Of a DNA stretch of 64,000 bases, positions 41,970-51,400 are shown piece after piece. The notes under the pieces were generated by a model. That model worked only from the letters and a program-made list of their open reading frames with translations. It was not told the DNA's origin and did no database searches. The translations under genes and the position numbers were made by a program. Position 1 is the first letter of the stretch. Each line of letters starts with the position of its first letter. The DNA is from Advenella sp048381675. GTDB lineage: Bacteria; Pseudomonadota; Gammaproteobacteria; Burkholderiales; Burkholderiaceae_B. Location of the stretch: positions 34,437 through 98,436 of the forward strand of contig NZ_JBLWIS010000011.1 in the NCBI RefSeq assembly GCF_048381675.1. The letters are read 5' to 3'.

Positions 41970-43094
41970 ATGTCAGAAGTGCGTCTTCCTGCATCAGTAG
42001 ACAATATCGACGAGTTCGTTAAGTTGGTTGATGTTGTCAAGATTTTTGGCGATACCGTCGCCGTCAAGTCGGTCAATCTGTCCGTGCGGCGTAATGAAAT
42101 TTTTGCGCTCCTGGGCAGTTCCGGCTGCGGCAAATCCACCCTGTTAAGGATGCTGGCCGGGTTTGAACAACCCACGTCAGGCCAAATCCTGCTGGATGGG
42201 GTGGATATTGCCGGTATTGCGCCCTATAAACGTCCCGTCAATATGATGTTTCAATCGTATGCGCTGTTCCCGCACATGACGGTTGAAGATAATGTGGCGT
42301 TTGGCCTGAAGCAGGAAGGTATTGCGCGCAATGAAATCCATGACCGGGTTTTTGCCGCGCTCGACCTGGTGCAAATGGGGGCTTATTCAAGACGTAAACC
42401 TGGCCAGCTTTCTGGTGGCCAGCAGCAAAGGGTGGCTTTGGCCCGTAGTTTGGTCAAGCGCCCCAAATTGCTGTTGCTTGATGAACCCATGTCAGCCCTG
42501 GATAAGCAAATTCGCCAGAAGACCCAGATTGAACTGGTGAAAATCCTTGATCAGGTAGGTGTAACCTGCATAATGGTTACGCATGACCAGGAAGAGGCCA
42601 TGACCATGGCCAACCGTCTGGCTGTCATGACTGATGGGCAAATCGTACAATGTGGCACGCCACATGATGTTTATACCTTCCCTAATTCGCAGTTTGTGGC
42701 AAGTTTTATTGGCTCCACCAATATCTTTACCGGTGAGATCGTGGTGGATGAACCTGATCACGTCTTGATTGAAAGCGATGAACTGATGCGGCCCATGTAC
42801 GTTAACCATGGTGTTAGCGAGCCTCTGGGCATGGAGGTTTATGTTTCCATTCGTCCAGAACAGATCAGGGTATTACGTGATCAGCCCGAAGATGAAACCA
42901 ATGTGGGGCATGGCATGGTCACCCACCTGGCCTGGATGGGCAGTTACGCCCTGTACCAGATCCGCCTTGATTCGGGCAAGGTCATTGAAGCCAGCGTGCC
43001 CAGTATCAAGCTCACACAGGAAGATGCGCCCGGGATTGATGACGAGGTTTATGTTACCTGGGGACCAGACAGCGGTACGGTATTGCCATCATGA
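41970..43094 (+). CDS. potG: Polyamine ABC transporter ATP-binding protein
   Basis: This is the ATPase of the polyamine importer. The 374-residue protein has Walker A GSSGCGKSTLLRM near residue 46, the Q-loop MMFQSYALFPHM, the signature LSGGQQQRVALARSL, Walker B LLLLDEPMSALD and the H-loop MVTHDQEEAM. The C-terminal third is a TOBE-type regulatory domain (IGSTNIFTGEIVVDEP, VSIRPEQIRV). The ATGA at 43091-43094 overlaps it with the first permease gene, which indicates coupled translation. Confidence 0.95.
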   Translation: MSEVRLPASVDNIDEFVKLVDVVKIFGDTVAVKSVNLSVRRNEIFALLGSSGCGKSTLLRMLAGFEQPTSGQILLDGVDIAGIAPYKRPVNMMFQSYALFPHMTVEDNVAFGLKQEGIARNEIHDRVFAALDLVQMGAYSRRKPGQLSGGQQQRVALARSLVKRPKLLLLDEPMSALDKQIRQKTQIELVKILDQVGVTCIMVTHDQEEAMTMANRLAVMTDGQIVQCGTPHDVYTFPNSQFVASFIGSTNIFTGEIVVDEPDHVLIESDELMRPMYVNHGVSEPLGMEVYVSIRPEQIRVLRDQPEDETNVGHGMVTHLAWMGSYALYQIRLDSGKVIEASVPSIKLTQEDAPGIDDEVYVTWGPDSGTVLPS

Positions 43095-43996
43095 AGATAG
43101 CACCGTTTAAGAAGTCATTGCCATCACAACATGTCATGGCCATCTTGCCGCCATATTTATGGCTGGTAATTTGCCTGTTGGTGCCTTTTTTCATTGTCTT
43201 GAAGATCAGTTTTGCCGAATCCACTTTTGGCATTCCTCCGTATTCATCTTTAATTGAAATCAAAGAAGGCGTCATCAGGCTGGCCTTTCATCTGGAAGGC
43301 TATATCCTGCTGCTGACCGACAGCATTTTTGTGGGGGCCTATCTGAATTCCCTGAAAATGGCTGCCGTAACCACCATTTGCTGTATTTTGATTGGCTATC
43401 CGATGGCCTACCATATTGCGCGTTCATCTCCTAAAACACGCAATTTGCTGATGCTGGCGGTCATTTTGCCTTTTTGGACATCCCTGCTTTTGCGGGTCTA
43501 TGCCTGGGTAGGTATTTTGCGTAATGAGGGATTGCTCAACAACTTCCTGTTATGGACGGGGATTATTGATACGCCGCTTGAAATCTACCGTACCGATATT
43601 GCGGTATATATTGGCCTGGTTTATTCTTATCTGCCATTTTTTATCCTGCCTTTGTATACCAACCTGATCAAACTCGACCAACGCTTGCTGGATGCAGCCT
43701 ATGATTTGGGCGCCAAGCCGTGGCAGGCATTCCTGAAAATTACCTTGCCACTCTCCAAGCCTGGCATCATCGCAGGTGCGATGCTGGTTTTTATCCCATC
43801 GGTAGGGGAATACGTCATCCCGGAATTGTTGGGTGGAACAAATACATATATGATTGGGCGTGTCATGTGGGATCAGTATTTTACCGATGCCAACTGGCCG
43901 GTGGCGGCAGCGGTGGCGATAGCGATGATCTTGCTGTTGTTGGTGCCCTTGGCACTGTTCCAGTACAACCAGTCCAAAGAAACTGACGCCAAATGA
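43091..43996 (+). CDS. potH: Polyamine ABC transporter permease (PotH-like)
   Basis: This is one of two membrane subunits of the importer. The 301-residue protein has six hydrophobic segments and the EAA loop DAAYDLGAKPWQAFLKITLPLSKPGI, given here as DAAYDLGAKPWQAFLKI, which contacts the ATPase. The N-terminal segment PPYLWLVICLLVPFFIVLKISFAE is characteristic of PotB/PotH. It starts inside the potG stop and is 7 bp before potI. Confidence 0.94.
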   Translation: MKIAPFKKSLPSQHVMAILPPYLWLVICLLVPFFIVLKISFAESTFGIPPYSSLIEIKEGVIRLAFHLEGYILLLTDSIFVGAYLNSLKMAAVTTICCILIGYPMAYHIARSSPKTRNLLMLAVILPFWTSLLLRVYAWVGILRNEGLLNNFLLWTGIIDTPLEIYRTDIAVYIGLVYSYLPFFILPLYTNLIKLDQRLLDAAYDLGAKPWQAFLKITLPLSKPGIIAGAMLVFIPSVGEYVIPELLGGTNTYMIGRVMWDQYFTDANWPVAAAVAIAMILLLLVPLALFQYNQSKETDAK

Positions 43997-44003
43997 GGAA
44001 GTA

Positions 44004-44831
44004 ATGGGTAAACAAAGTATTTTCTTCAAATGGTTTTTTCTTGGAATCGGTTTCCTTTTTCTGTATGTTCCGATTCTTAGCCTGATCGTTTTTTCTTTCA
44101 ATGATTCTGCGTTGTCGTCGTCCTGGTCGGGCTTTTCCTTGCGCTGGTATAAAAGCCTGTTTGAAGACCAGGCATTGCTTAACGCTGCTTGGTTATCCCT
44201 GAAAATTGCCGTGCTGACTGCCACGGCTGCTGTATTCATTGGCACCTGGGCCGGTTATGTGCTGGTTCGAAAGGGGCATTTCAAGGGAATAGGGCTTTAT
44301 ATTGGCATGCTCAATGCACCCTTGGTTATTCCTGATGTGATTCTGGGTATTTCTCTTTTGCTCATGATTGTCGAGATCAGGAATATCACCGGATTTCCGG
44401 CCAGCAATGGGATTTTTACCATTTGGCTGGGGCATGTGACGCTTTGTGTCGCCTATGTGTCGGTGGTCATCGCTTCACGGGTTCGTGAACTTGACCGCTC
44501 GCTTGAAGAGGCGGCACTTGATTTGGGGGCTACGCCTTTAAAAGTGTTTTTTTCTATCACTCTCCCATTGATCGCCCCGGCCTTGGTTGCCGCCTGGTTG
44601 CTGGCGTTTACACTGTCGCTTGATGACGTGGTTATTGCCTCGTTTTTGAATGGACCAGGATTTACAACCTTACCCATCGAGGTGTTTTCGCGTGTCAGGT
44701 TGGGTATCAAGCCAGAGGTTAATGCCCTGGCAACATTATTTATAGTACTGGTAGGCGTGTTTGTGATTGTTGCCAACCGCCTTCAAACAGGAACCACAAA
44801 AAATGAAAACAATATCGATTTACGGCCTTAA
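44004..44831 (+). CDS. potI: Polyamine ABC transporter permease (PotI-like)
   Basis: This is the second membrane subunit of the importer. The 275-residue protein has six hydrophobic segments, the PotC/PotI-like start FKWFFLGIGFLFLYVPILSLIVFSFNDS (here FLYVPILSLIVFSFND), and the EAA loop EEAALDLGATPLKVFFSITLPLI (here EEAALDLGATPLKVFF). It closes the transporter operon, and its last 29 bp overlap the start of the next gene, so that ArsC/Spx-like gene is probably co-transcribed. Confidence 0.94.
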   Translation: MGKQSIFFKWFFLGIGFLFLYVPILSLIVFSFNDSALSSSWSGFSLRWYKSLFEDQALLNAAWLSLKIAVLTATAAVFIGTWAGYVLVRKGHFKGIGLYIGMLNAPLVIPDVILGISLLLMIVEIRNITGFPASNGIFTIWLGHVTLCVAYVSVVIASRVRELDRSLEEAALDLGATPLKVFFSITLPLIAPALVAAWLLAFTLSLDDVVIASFLNGPGFTTLPIEVFSRVRLGIKPEVNALATLFIVLVGVFVIVANRLQTGTTKNENNIDLRP

Positions 44832-45159
44832 GAATTGCAGTACCTGCACAAAGGCCATCAAATGGTTGCAGGCTCATGATTATGAGGTTGAATTTATCGA
44901 TTACCGTGCCAATCCGATTGATGCAGATCGTTTGCTGCAATGGGCGTCCTTGGTGGGTGGCTGGGAAAAGCTGATCAACCGTGCCTCCATGACATGGCGT
45001 AATTTGCCAGATGAAAGAAAAAGCCCGGCTTCTGACGAACAATGGCTAGCCATTGCCGCAGAATTTCCCTCTGCCATTAAAAGGCCTATTGCGGTTAGAC
45101 AGGATGGCCAAGTCTTCCTTGGCTTTTCTGAAAAAAATTATGCGCTGCAGTTTAAGTAA
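44803..45159 (+). CDS. ArsC/Spx-family protein (YffB-like)
   Basis: This 118-residue protein has a thioredoxin fold with a CxxC at C12-C15 (YGLKNCSTCTKAIKWL) and the family region IDYRANPIDADRLLQW and FPSAIKRPIAVRQDGQVFLGFS, given here as AIKRPIAVRQ and LGFS. YffB/ArsC-like proteins use glutathione or thiols; true arsenate reductases have a different catalytic arginine set, so arsenate reduction should not be assumed. I chose ATG 44803 because it begins the domain and has AGGAA upstream; an extension to 44767 would run through potI. It is followed by rpiA after 16 bp. Confidence 0.87.
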   Translation: MKTISIYGLKNCSTCTKAIKWLQAHDYEVEFIDYRANPIDADRLLQWASLVGGWEKLINRASMTWRNLPDERKSPASDEQWLAIAAEFPSAIKRPIAVRQDGQVFLGFSEKNYALQFK

Positions 45160-45175
45160 ATAAAGGTTGAAGAAT

Positions 45176-45850
45176 ATGTTAAGTCAGAATGAGTTGAAAC
45201 AGCAGGTGGCCAAGGCTGCAGTTGAGTATATCCGCCCGTTCCTGGGGTCGGGCGTGGTAGTGGGTGTGGGCACCGGATCAACGGCAGATTTGTTTATTGA
45301 TCACTTGGCTGGTTTCAAGGATCAGTTCAAGGCTGCTGCGGCAAGCTCTGAACGCAGTGCGCAACGCCTGGCCGGCTTTGGTATTCCTGTGCTGGATCTG
45401 AATGAAGTGCAAGGCATGCCTGTTTATGTCGATGGTGCTGATGAAATTAACGCGCGCCTGCAAATGATCAAGGGTGGAGGCGGTGCCCTGACCCGTGAGA
45501 AAATCGTGGCTTCGGTAGCCGAACGTTTCGTGTGTATAGCCGATGAATCCAAAGTGGTAGACCGGCTGGGTAAATTTGCCATTCCTCTTGAAGTCATTCC
45601 CATGGCAGTAAATGCCGTTGCCCGTAAAATGCAGGCATTGGGAGGTATCCCTGTCTTGCGTGAGGGGTTCATTACCGACAACGGCAATCCGATTCTGGAT
45701 GTAGCCGGATTCAGTCTTGATGATGCGGCTGACATGGAGGCGATTATGAATAATGTGCCTGGTGTTGTAACATGTGGTTTATTTGCCATTTCTCCTGCAA
45801 GCGTTGCATTGATTGCCACTCAGCAGGGAATCAGGACAATGAAGGCTTAA
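45176..45850 (+). CDS. rpiA: Ribose-5-phosphate isomerase A
   Basis: RpiA interconverts ribose 5-phosphate and ribulose 5-phosphate in the pentose phosphate pathway. The 224-residue protein has VGVGTGSTADLFIDHL near 31, DGADEINARLQMIKGGGGALTREKIVA (here DGADEIN and KGGGGALTREKI), and the C-terminal GLFAISPASVALIATQQGI. I chose ATG 45176 with AAAGG 10 bp upstream; TTG 45167 is an alternative. A PHO-box-like repeat begins directly after its stop codon. Confidence 0.95.
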   Translation: MLSQNELKQQVAKAAVEYIRPFLGSGVVVGVGTGSTADLFIDHLAGFKDQFKAAAASSERSAQRLAGFGIPVLDLNEVQGMPVYVDGADEINARLQMIKGGGGALTREKIVASVAERFVCIADESKVVDRLGKFAIPLEVIPMAVNAVARKMQALGGIPVLREGFITDNGNPILDVAGFSLDDAADMEAIMNNVPGVVTCGLFAISPASVALIATQQGIRTMKA

Positions 45851-45867
45851 TGTCATGTTTTTGTCAT
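45850..45867 (+). promoter_or_regulatory. PHO box upstream of phoU
   Basis: Two direct repeats, ATGTCAT (45850-45856) and TTGTCAT (45861-45867), are separated by 4 bp. The 7-4-7 layout with TGTCAT cores matches the PhoB-binding site (CTGTCAT-N4-CTGTCAT) in all but the first base of each half. A TAAAAT lies about 10 bp further downstream as a possible -10. Confidence 0.72.
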
Positions 45868-45912
45868 AAAACCTTCTTAAAATAATTTCATTCTTTTTAA
45901 ACAGGTGCAGGT

Positions 45913-46668
45913 ATGGTTGAACATACAAATAAACGTTTTGAGGCAGATCTCGAAGATATTCGTTCACGCTTTTTACGAATGGGCGGATTGGTAGAGTCCA
46001 TGATCGCCGATGGCATCGATGTTCTGGCTACCGGCAATACCGTGGTAATGGAACGCATTTTCGAGCGTGAAAGGGAAGTCAACCAGCTTGAAGTGGAGAT
46101 TGACCAGTCCATTACCCAAGTCATGGCACTTAACCAGCCAACCGCTGTCGACTTGCGTTTGCTTATGTCCGTCTCCAAAATGTTGACAGATATGGAACGG
46201 TCTGGTGATGAGGCTGAGAAAATCGCCAAAATGGCGCGTCGTCTTCATGAAAACAACCAGCGTTATGAGCCCGTGATTGAGTTGCGTCATATGGCAGCAA
46301 GCGTAATTTCCATGTTGAACCGTGCGCTTGATGCCTTTGCCCGCAGAGATGCCATTCTGGCCGCAGAAGTGGTGCGCAGCGACAAGTTGGTCGACAAAGA
46401 GTGGAAAGGTAATTTACGTGAACTGATCAGCTACATGATTGAGGATCCACGTACTATTTCAGGCAGTATTGATTTGCTGTTTATTGCCCGTTCATTAGAG
46501 CGTATTGGCGATCACGCCAAAAACATGGCGGAACGGGTGATTTATCTGGTCCAGGGTGAGGACGTCCGACATAAGGGCGTCAAGAACGCAGAGTTGCAGG
46601 CACGTGGCGGTACAGAAGTGTTACAGGCAGACCAGCAAGATAAAGCTTCAGAGAAATCTGATGACTAG
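45913..46668 (+). CDS. phoU: Phosphate-specific transport regulator PhoU
   Basis: PhoU links the Pst phosphate transporter to the PhoR-PhoB system and keeps the Pho regulon off when phosphate is plentiful. The 251-residue protein is a two-repeat helical bundle: MVEHTNKRFEADLEDIRSRFLRMGGLVESMI (here RFEADLEDIRSRFLRMG), then LDAFARRDAILAAEVVRSDKLVD with the conserved metal-cluster acidic residues, and SLERIGDHAKNMAERVIYLVQGEDVRH (here LERIGDHAKNMAERVIYL). The pst genes and phoB/phoR are not adjacent in this window. A terminator follows, so it forms a single-gene transcript behind a PHO box. Confidence 0.95.
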   Translation: MVEHTNKRFEADLEDIRSRFLRMGGLVESMIADGIDVLATGNTVVMERIFEREREVNQLEVEIDQSITQVMALNQPTAVDLRLLMSVSKMLTDMERSGDEAEKIAKMARRLHENNQRYEPVIELRHMAASVISMLNRALDAFARRDAILAAEVVRSDKLVDKEWKGNLRELISYMIEDPRTISGSIDLLFIARSLERIGDHAKNMAERVIYLVQGEDVRHKGVKNAELQARGGTEVLQADQQDKASEKSDD

Positions 46669-46707
46669 AATGCCAGTGATGAGTAAGTAATTCTCGTCTT
46701 GCATATG

Positions 46708-46737
46708 AAAACAGCCTCTTGAGAGGCTGTTTTTTTT
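46708..46737 (+). terminator. Rho-independent terminator after phoU
   Basis: ACAGCCTC (46711-46718) pairs with GAGGCTGT (46723-46730) around TTGA and is followed by eight T. A-rich bases upstream of the stem could also terminate yggX on the minus strand. Confidence 0.93.
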
Positions 46738-46756
46738 GATTAGCACAAGTAGGGCA

Positions 46757-47029
46757 TCAGTTTGATGGTGGAACGTAGCCTTGCGCTTCAACGTTGGCAT
46801 CTTCAAACAGATAGCTTTCCATTTGTTGCTGTAAATATTTGCGGGCGCGGGCATCAGCCAGGTTCAGGCGGTTTTCATTGACTATACGGGTCTGGATATC
46901 AGTCCATGCTACCCATGCTTCCTTGGAAATGGATTGCCAGATTTTAACCCCCAGTTCACCAGGATACGGAGGATAGTCCAGGCCTTCTGCTTCTTTTTTA
47001 AGTTTTACACATTGAATAAGACGTGCCAT
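46757..47029 (-). CDS. Fe(2+)-trafficking protein YggX
   Basis: YggX proteins protect iron-sulfur enzymes from oxidative damage and help iron trafficking. The 90-residue protein has the full family sequence pattern: ARLIQCVKLKKEAEGLDYPPYPGELG (here ARLIQCVKLKKEAEGL and PPYPGELG), IWQSISKEAWVAWTDIQT, INENRLNLADARARKYL-like segment, and a short C-terminal tail. GAGG lies 8 bp upstream of the ATG. It lies 12 bp after argA on the same strand, a pairing I recall as common in Burkholderiales. Confidence 0.95.
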   Translation of the reverse strand: MARLIQCVKLKKEAEGLDYPPYPGELGVKIWQSISKEAWVAWTDIQTRIVNENRLNLADARARKYLQQQMESYLFEDANVEAQGYVPPSN

Positions 47030-47041
47030 TTCGCTACCTCA

Positions 47042-48397
47042 TTAAAGTTTCTTGATAAAAATTAGACTGTTTCTGGAGCGATTGTAATTCATTTGCTTTT
47101 CAGTGGGCAAATCGTTGATGGTTCCCTGGACAAAACCGCGTTTGACAAACCAGTGCGAGGTTCTTGTGGTCAGCACGAAAAGGCGTTTTACGCCCAGTGC
47201 CCGAGCCTTGTTTTCTGCGTGTCTCAGCAGGATTTCACCTTCACCGCTTCCTTGCCAGTCAGGGTTCACGATCAGGCAGGCCATTTCGGCCATTTTTGAT
47301 TCAGGATAAGGAATTAAAGAAACGCATCCATAAATAATGCCATCGTGCTCAAGGACAGTAAATTTTTCCACATCGCGTTCTATTACGTTGCGGCCGCGCG
47401 GAACCAGGGTGCCATCGGCTTCCAGGGGTTCAATCAGGCTGACAATTGCGCCAATATCGTCTACCGTGGCAGGGCGCAGGTCATCCAGTGTGTCTTCCAC
47501 TACCATGGTGCCCACGCCATCATGGGTGAAGTATTCAAGCAATATGCTGCCATCAAGCTCGAAGGGAATCAGGTGAGCCCGCTTGACCCCACGCTTCACG
47601 GCAGTCGAGGCATGTTTCAGGAAAGAGGCCGTGTCTTCATCCAGATGGCCTTGCCGGATCAGGTTATCAGCATCCTCGCGTGCAATTTCCGTGATGACGT
47701 TATCCTGAAGGTCTTTCAGGACGCTGTTCTTGGTCATGAAAATCAGTTTGTCGGCACTCAGGGCAACGGCGGTGCTGGTGGCCAGGTCTTCCATCGCCAG
47801 ATTGAAGGCTTCTCCGGTTGGGGAAAATCCAATCGGAGACATCAGCAGGACTGCGCCATGAGAGATGATTTTTTTCATGGCATCAAGGTCAAATTTACGC
47901 ACCTTGCCTGAATGTTTGTAGTCGACCCCATCAATGACACCAACGGGTTGAGCGGTGACAAAGTTGCCGGAAATAATGTGGATGTGGGCATTGGACATGG
48001 GGGTATTGGGCAAACCCTGGCTGAAGGCGGCTTCAATATCCAGACGAATTTCACCGGCTGCCTCTTTGGCGCATTCCAGGGCTTCGGGGCTGGTGGGTTC
48101 AATGCCTCTGCCAAACTGGTAACTGAAGCCTTTCAGGCGCAATTGTTCATTGACCTGGGGGCGCGATCCATGCACTAATACGAGGTGAACGCCCAGGGCG
48201 GTCAGCAGTGATAAATCCTGAATCAAGGAATTCAGGGCGCCAGCCTGAACCAGATCTCCACCAAAACCCACGACAAATGTTTTTCCACGCAAGGTATGTA
48301 CATAAGGAGCCACTTCCCGAAACCATCGGACGAATTGTGCCGGGGCATATTCAGGGGCGTCTAGGGCGGAATAGGTTTCGGGTTCGTTTGTGCTCAT
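47042..48397 (-). CDS. argA: Amino-acid N-acetyltransferase (N-acetylglutamate synthase)
   Basis: ArgA makes N-acetylglutamate, the first step of arginine synthesis. The 451-residue protein has an N-terminal amino-acid-kinase-like domain (FVVGFGGDLVQAG, LVLVHGSRPQVNEQL, about 20-290) that usually mediates arginine feedback, and a C-terminal GNAT acetyltransferase domain (MACLIVNPDWQGSGEGEILLRHAENKARALG, given here as VNPDWQGSGEGEILLRHAE). The C-terminal FVKRGFVQGTINDLP completes the GNAT core. It is divergent from hrpA and followed by yggX after 12 bp. Confidence 0.95.
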   Translation of the reverse strand: MSTNEPETYSALDAPEYAPAQFVRWFREVAPYVHTLRGKTFVVGFGGDLVQAGALNSLIQDLSLLTALGVHLVLVHGSRPQVNEQLRLKGFSYQFGRGIEPTSPEALECAKEAAGEIRLDIEAAFSQGLPNTPMSNAHIHIISGNFVTAQPVGVIDGVDYKHSGKVRKFDLDAMKKIISHGAVLLMSPIGFSPTGEAFNLAMEDLATSTAVALSADKLIFMTKNSVLKDLQDNVITEIAREDADNLIRQGHLDEDTASFLKHASTAVKRGVKRAHLIPFELDGSILLEYFTHDGVGTMVVEDTLDDLRPATVDDIGAIVSLIEPLEADGTLVPRGRNVIERDVEKFTVLEHDGIIYGCVSLIPYPESKMAEMACLIVNPDWQGSGEGEILLRHAENKARALGVKRLFVLTTRTSHWFVKRGFVQGTINDLPTEKQMNYNRSRNSLIFIKKL

Positions 48398-48476
48398 GGT
48401 GTTAAGTTACAATCCTGTGTGGCTAAAAATGAAAAATGGCCCAGCTTTGATAATAAAAAGTCAAGGCAAAATTATA

Positions 48477-51400
48477 ATGTCGGATAGACTTAAAGATAGA
48501 TTATTTATGCATAAAAATGTTGTTTCGAATCACAGTGGCGAAAAACAAATCCCAAACGGGCAGGTGCCCGTGCGTTTGCCGCCTTCCATCAGCTACCCCG
48601 AGGATCTTCCTGTCAGTGCGAAAAGGGCGGAAATAGCCAAGGCGCTGCAAGCTAATCAGGTCGTTATCGTATGCGGTGAAACCGGTTCGGGTAAAACAAC
48701 CCAGTTGCCGAAAATCTGTCTTGAACTGGGGCGTGGCCTGAAAGGCATGATTGGTCATACCCAGCCGCGCAGGCTGGCAGCCACTTCTGTGGCCAAACGC
48801 ATTGCCCAGGAACTGAATACGCCCTTAGGTGAATGGGTAGGGTACCAGATTCGTTTTAGCGACAAAACCGGTCCCGGTGCCGCCATCAAGCTAATGACCG
48901 ATGGTATTTTATTGGCGGAGTCGCAGCGCGATCCTTTGCTGCGTCGTTACGACACGATCATTATCGATGAGGCGCATGAGCGCAGCCTGAATATTGATTT
49001 TCTGCTTGGTTTTTTAAAGCAGTTGCTGCCCCGGCGCAAGGACCTGAAGCTGATCATTACCTCAGCGACGATTGATGCGGATCGTTTTGCCACGCACTTT
49101 GCCGGTCATAACGGCAAAAAAGCACCAGTTATTGAAGTCTCTGGCCGTTTGTATCCGGTAGAAGTACGTTACCGTCCTATCCGTTTTTTTGATGATGAAG
49201 AAAATCTTGGTACCCAAACTGAATCCAGTCGCCTGGAGCGGGATGAAGAAAAAGACCTGATTGATGGCATTGTTGATGCGGTTGATGAGTGTGCACAGCA
49301 TGGCCCGGGTGATATATTGGTTTTCTTGCCCGGAGAAAGGGAAATCCGCGAGGCTGCCGAATCCCTGCGCAAGCATCATCCTTCCGGCACCATGGTGTTG
49401 CCCTTGTTTGCCCGCATGTCACAGGCTGACCAGGAACGCATTTTTCATCCTTCGACCAACCAGCGCCGCGTCATTCTGGCGACCAACGTGGCCGAAACTT
49501 CGCTGACGGTGCCGGGTATCCGTTTTGTGATTGATAGCGGCCTGGCCAGGGTCAAGCGCTATTCCTGGCGTAATAAGGTCGAACAGTTGCAGATTGAACC
49601 CATCAGCCAGGCCTCGGCTAACCAGCGTGCCGGGCGCTGTGGCCGTATCGGGCCAGGGGTGTGCATTCGCCTGTATGATGAAGATGATTTCAAGCTGAGG
49701 ACGCCTTTTACTGATCCGGAAATCCTGCGTTCATCCTTGGCTTCGGTCATTTTGCGCATGAAAGCATTGCGTCTTGACGAAATTGAGCAATTCCCTTTTG
49801 TGGATATGCCAAGTGGTAAAGCCATTGCCGATGGATATCATCTTTTGCAGGAGCTGGGGGCGATTGATGAAACCAATAAACTGACGCCCGTTGGCCGTAG
49901 CCTGGCCAGTTTGCCGGTTGACCCGCGGCTTGCCCGCATGATATTGGCCGCCAAGGAACACCAATGCTTGGACGAAATGCTGGTTATTGCCTCGGCGCTA
50001 TCCATTCAGGACCCCAGAGAGCGCCCGTTTAATGCTAAAGAGGCCAGCGATCAGGCGCATGCCAAATTCAAGGATGAAAAATCCGAATTCATATCTTACC
50101 TGAAACTCTGGAGCTGGTATAACGATGCAGTCGCTCATAAGGTTTCACAAAGAAAACTGGTTGAAAAGCTCAGGACTTCTTTTCTGTCACCCTTGCGTTT
50201 GCGTGAGTGGCACGATGTCCATACCCAGTTGCATAGCCTGGTGCGTGAGCAGGGTTGGCGGTTAAATCAAACAGAAGCCACCTATGAGCAAATTCACAAG
50301 GCGCTGCTTACCGGCTTGCTGGGCAATCTGGGTTTCAAAAGCGATGAAGCCCCGCATTTTATGGGGGCGCGTGAAATACGATTTTTTATTCATCCGGGTT
50401 CTTCGCTGGTGAAAAAAGCGGGCAAGTGGATTGTCGCCGCAGAGCTGGTTGAGACCTCACGGCTATTTGCGCGATGTATTGCCAAAATTGATCCGCGCTG
50501 GATAGAATCAATTGGCAGCCATTTGCTGAAAAAACAATGGTCGGACCCTGCCTGGAATGCAAAGCTGGGGCAGGTGCAGGCTAATGAACGGGCGAGTTTG
50601 TACGGCTTGCAAATTTATCATGGACGCAAGGTGCATTACGGCCGGATAGCCCCGGCTGAGTCACGTGAGATCTTTATTCGTGACGCTTTGGTAGCTGGTG
50701 ATATCGATTCAAAATTGCCATTCATCGTGCGTAACAACCGTTTGATCAGGGAAATTGAAAAGCTTGAGCATAAAGCACGCAGGCCAGATATCCTGGTGGA
50801 TGATGGGCTGATTTTTGCCTTTTATGACAAGCTGATTCCTGAACATATTTATCAGGTCGCTACGCTTGAAAGCTGGTACAAAGAGTTGCCCGCCGCCAGC
50901 CAGGAAGCACTGGTCCTGAACCGTGATGACCTGATGCGCCATGAGGCAACCGGGGTTACCACCGATGTGTTCCCTAAAAAATTCGTCTGGGATGGTATCG
51001 AGCTGGCCCTGGACTATCATTTTGAGCCGGGCTCACCTCGTGACGGGGTGACCATGACGATTCCCGTTTATGCCCTCAACCAGATTGATGCGACTCGTTG
51101 CCAGTGGCTGGTGCCGGGCATGCTCAAGGAAAAGGTACATTTGTTGCTCAAGTCACTGCCACAAAAGCTGCGCCGTCATTGTGTGCCATTGCCCGATTAC
51201 GCCAGTGGTTTCCACCAACGCTGGTTTGACCGTCTTGCCAATCCGGGCATGGCCCTGACGACAGCCATTGCGGAAGATATTTGGGCAGAGTGCAAGGTTC
51301 GGGTAAAAGAAGAAGATTTCAAGATCGAAACATTGCCGGTGCATTTGTTCATGAACTTTAAGGTTATTGATGAACATGGAAGAATGCTGTCGGCCGGGCG

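Noticed and set aside
48390..48476. Upstream extension of HrpA to GTG 48390
   Set aside because: It overlaps the argA start antisense, has no ribosome site and lacks family similarity.
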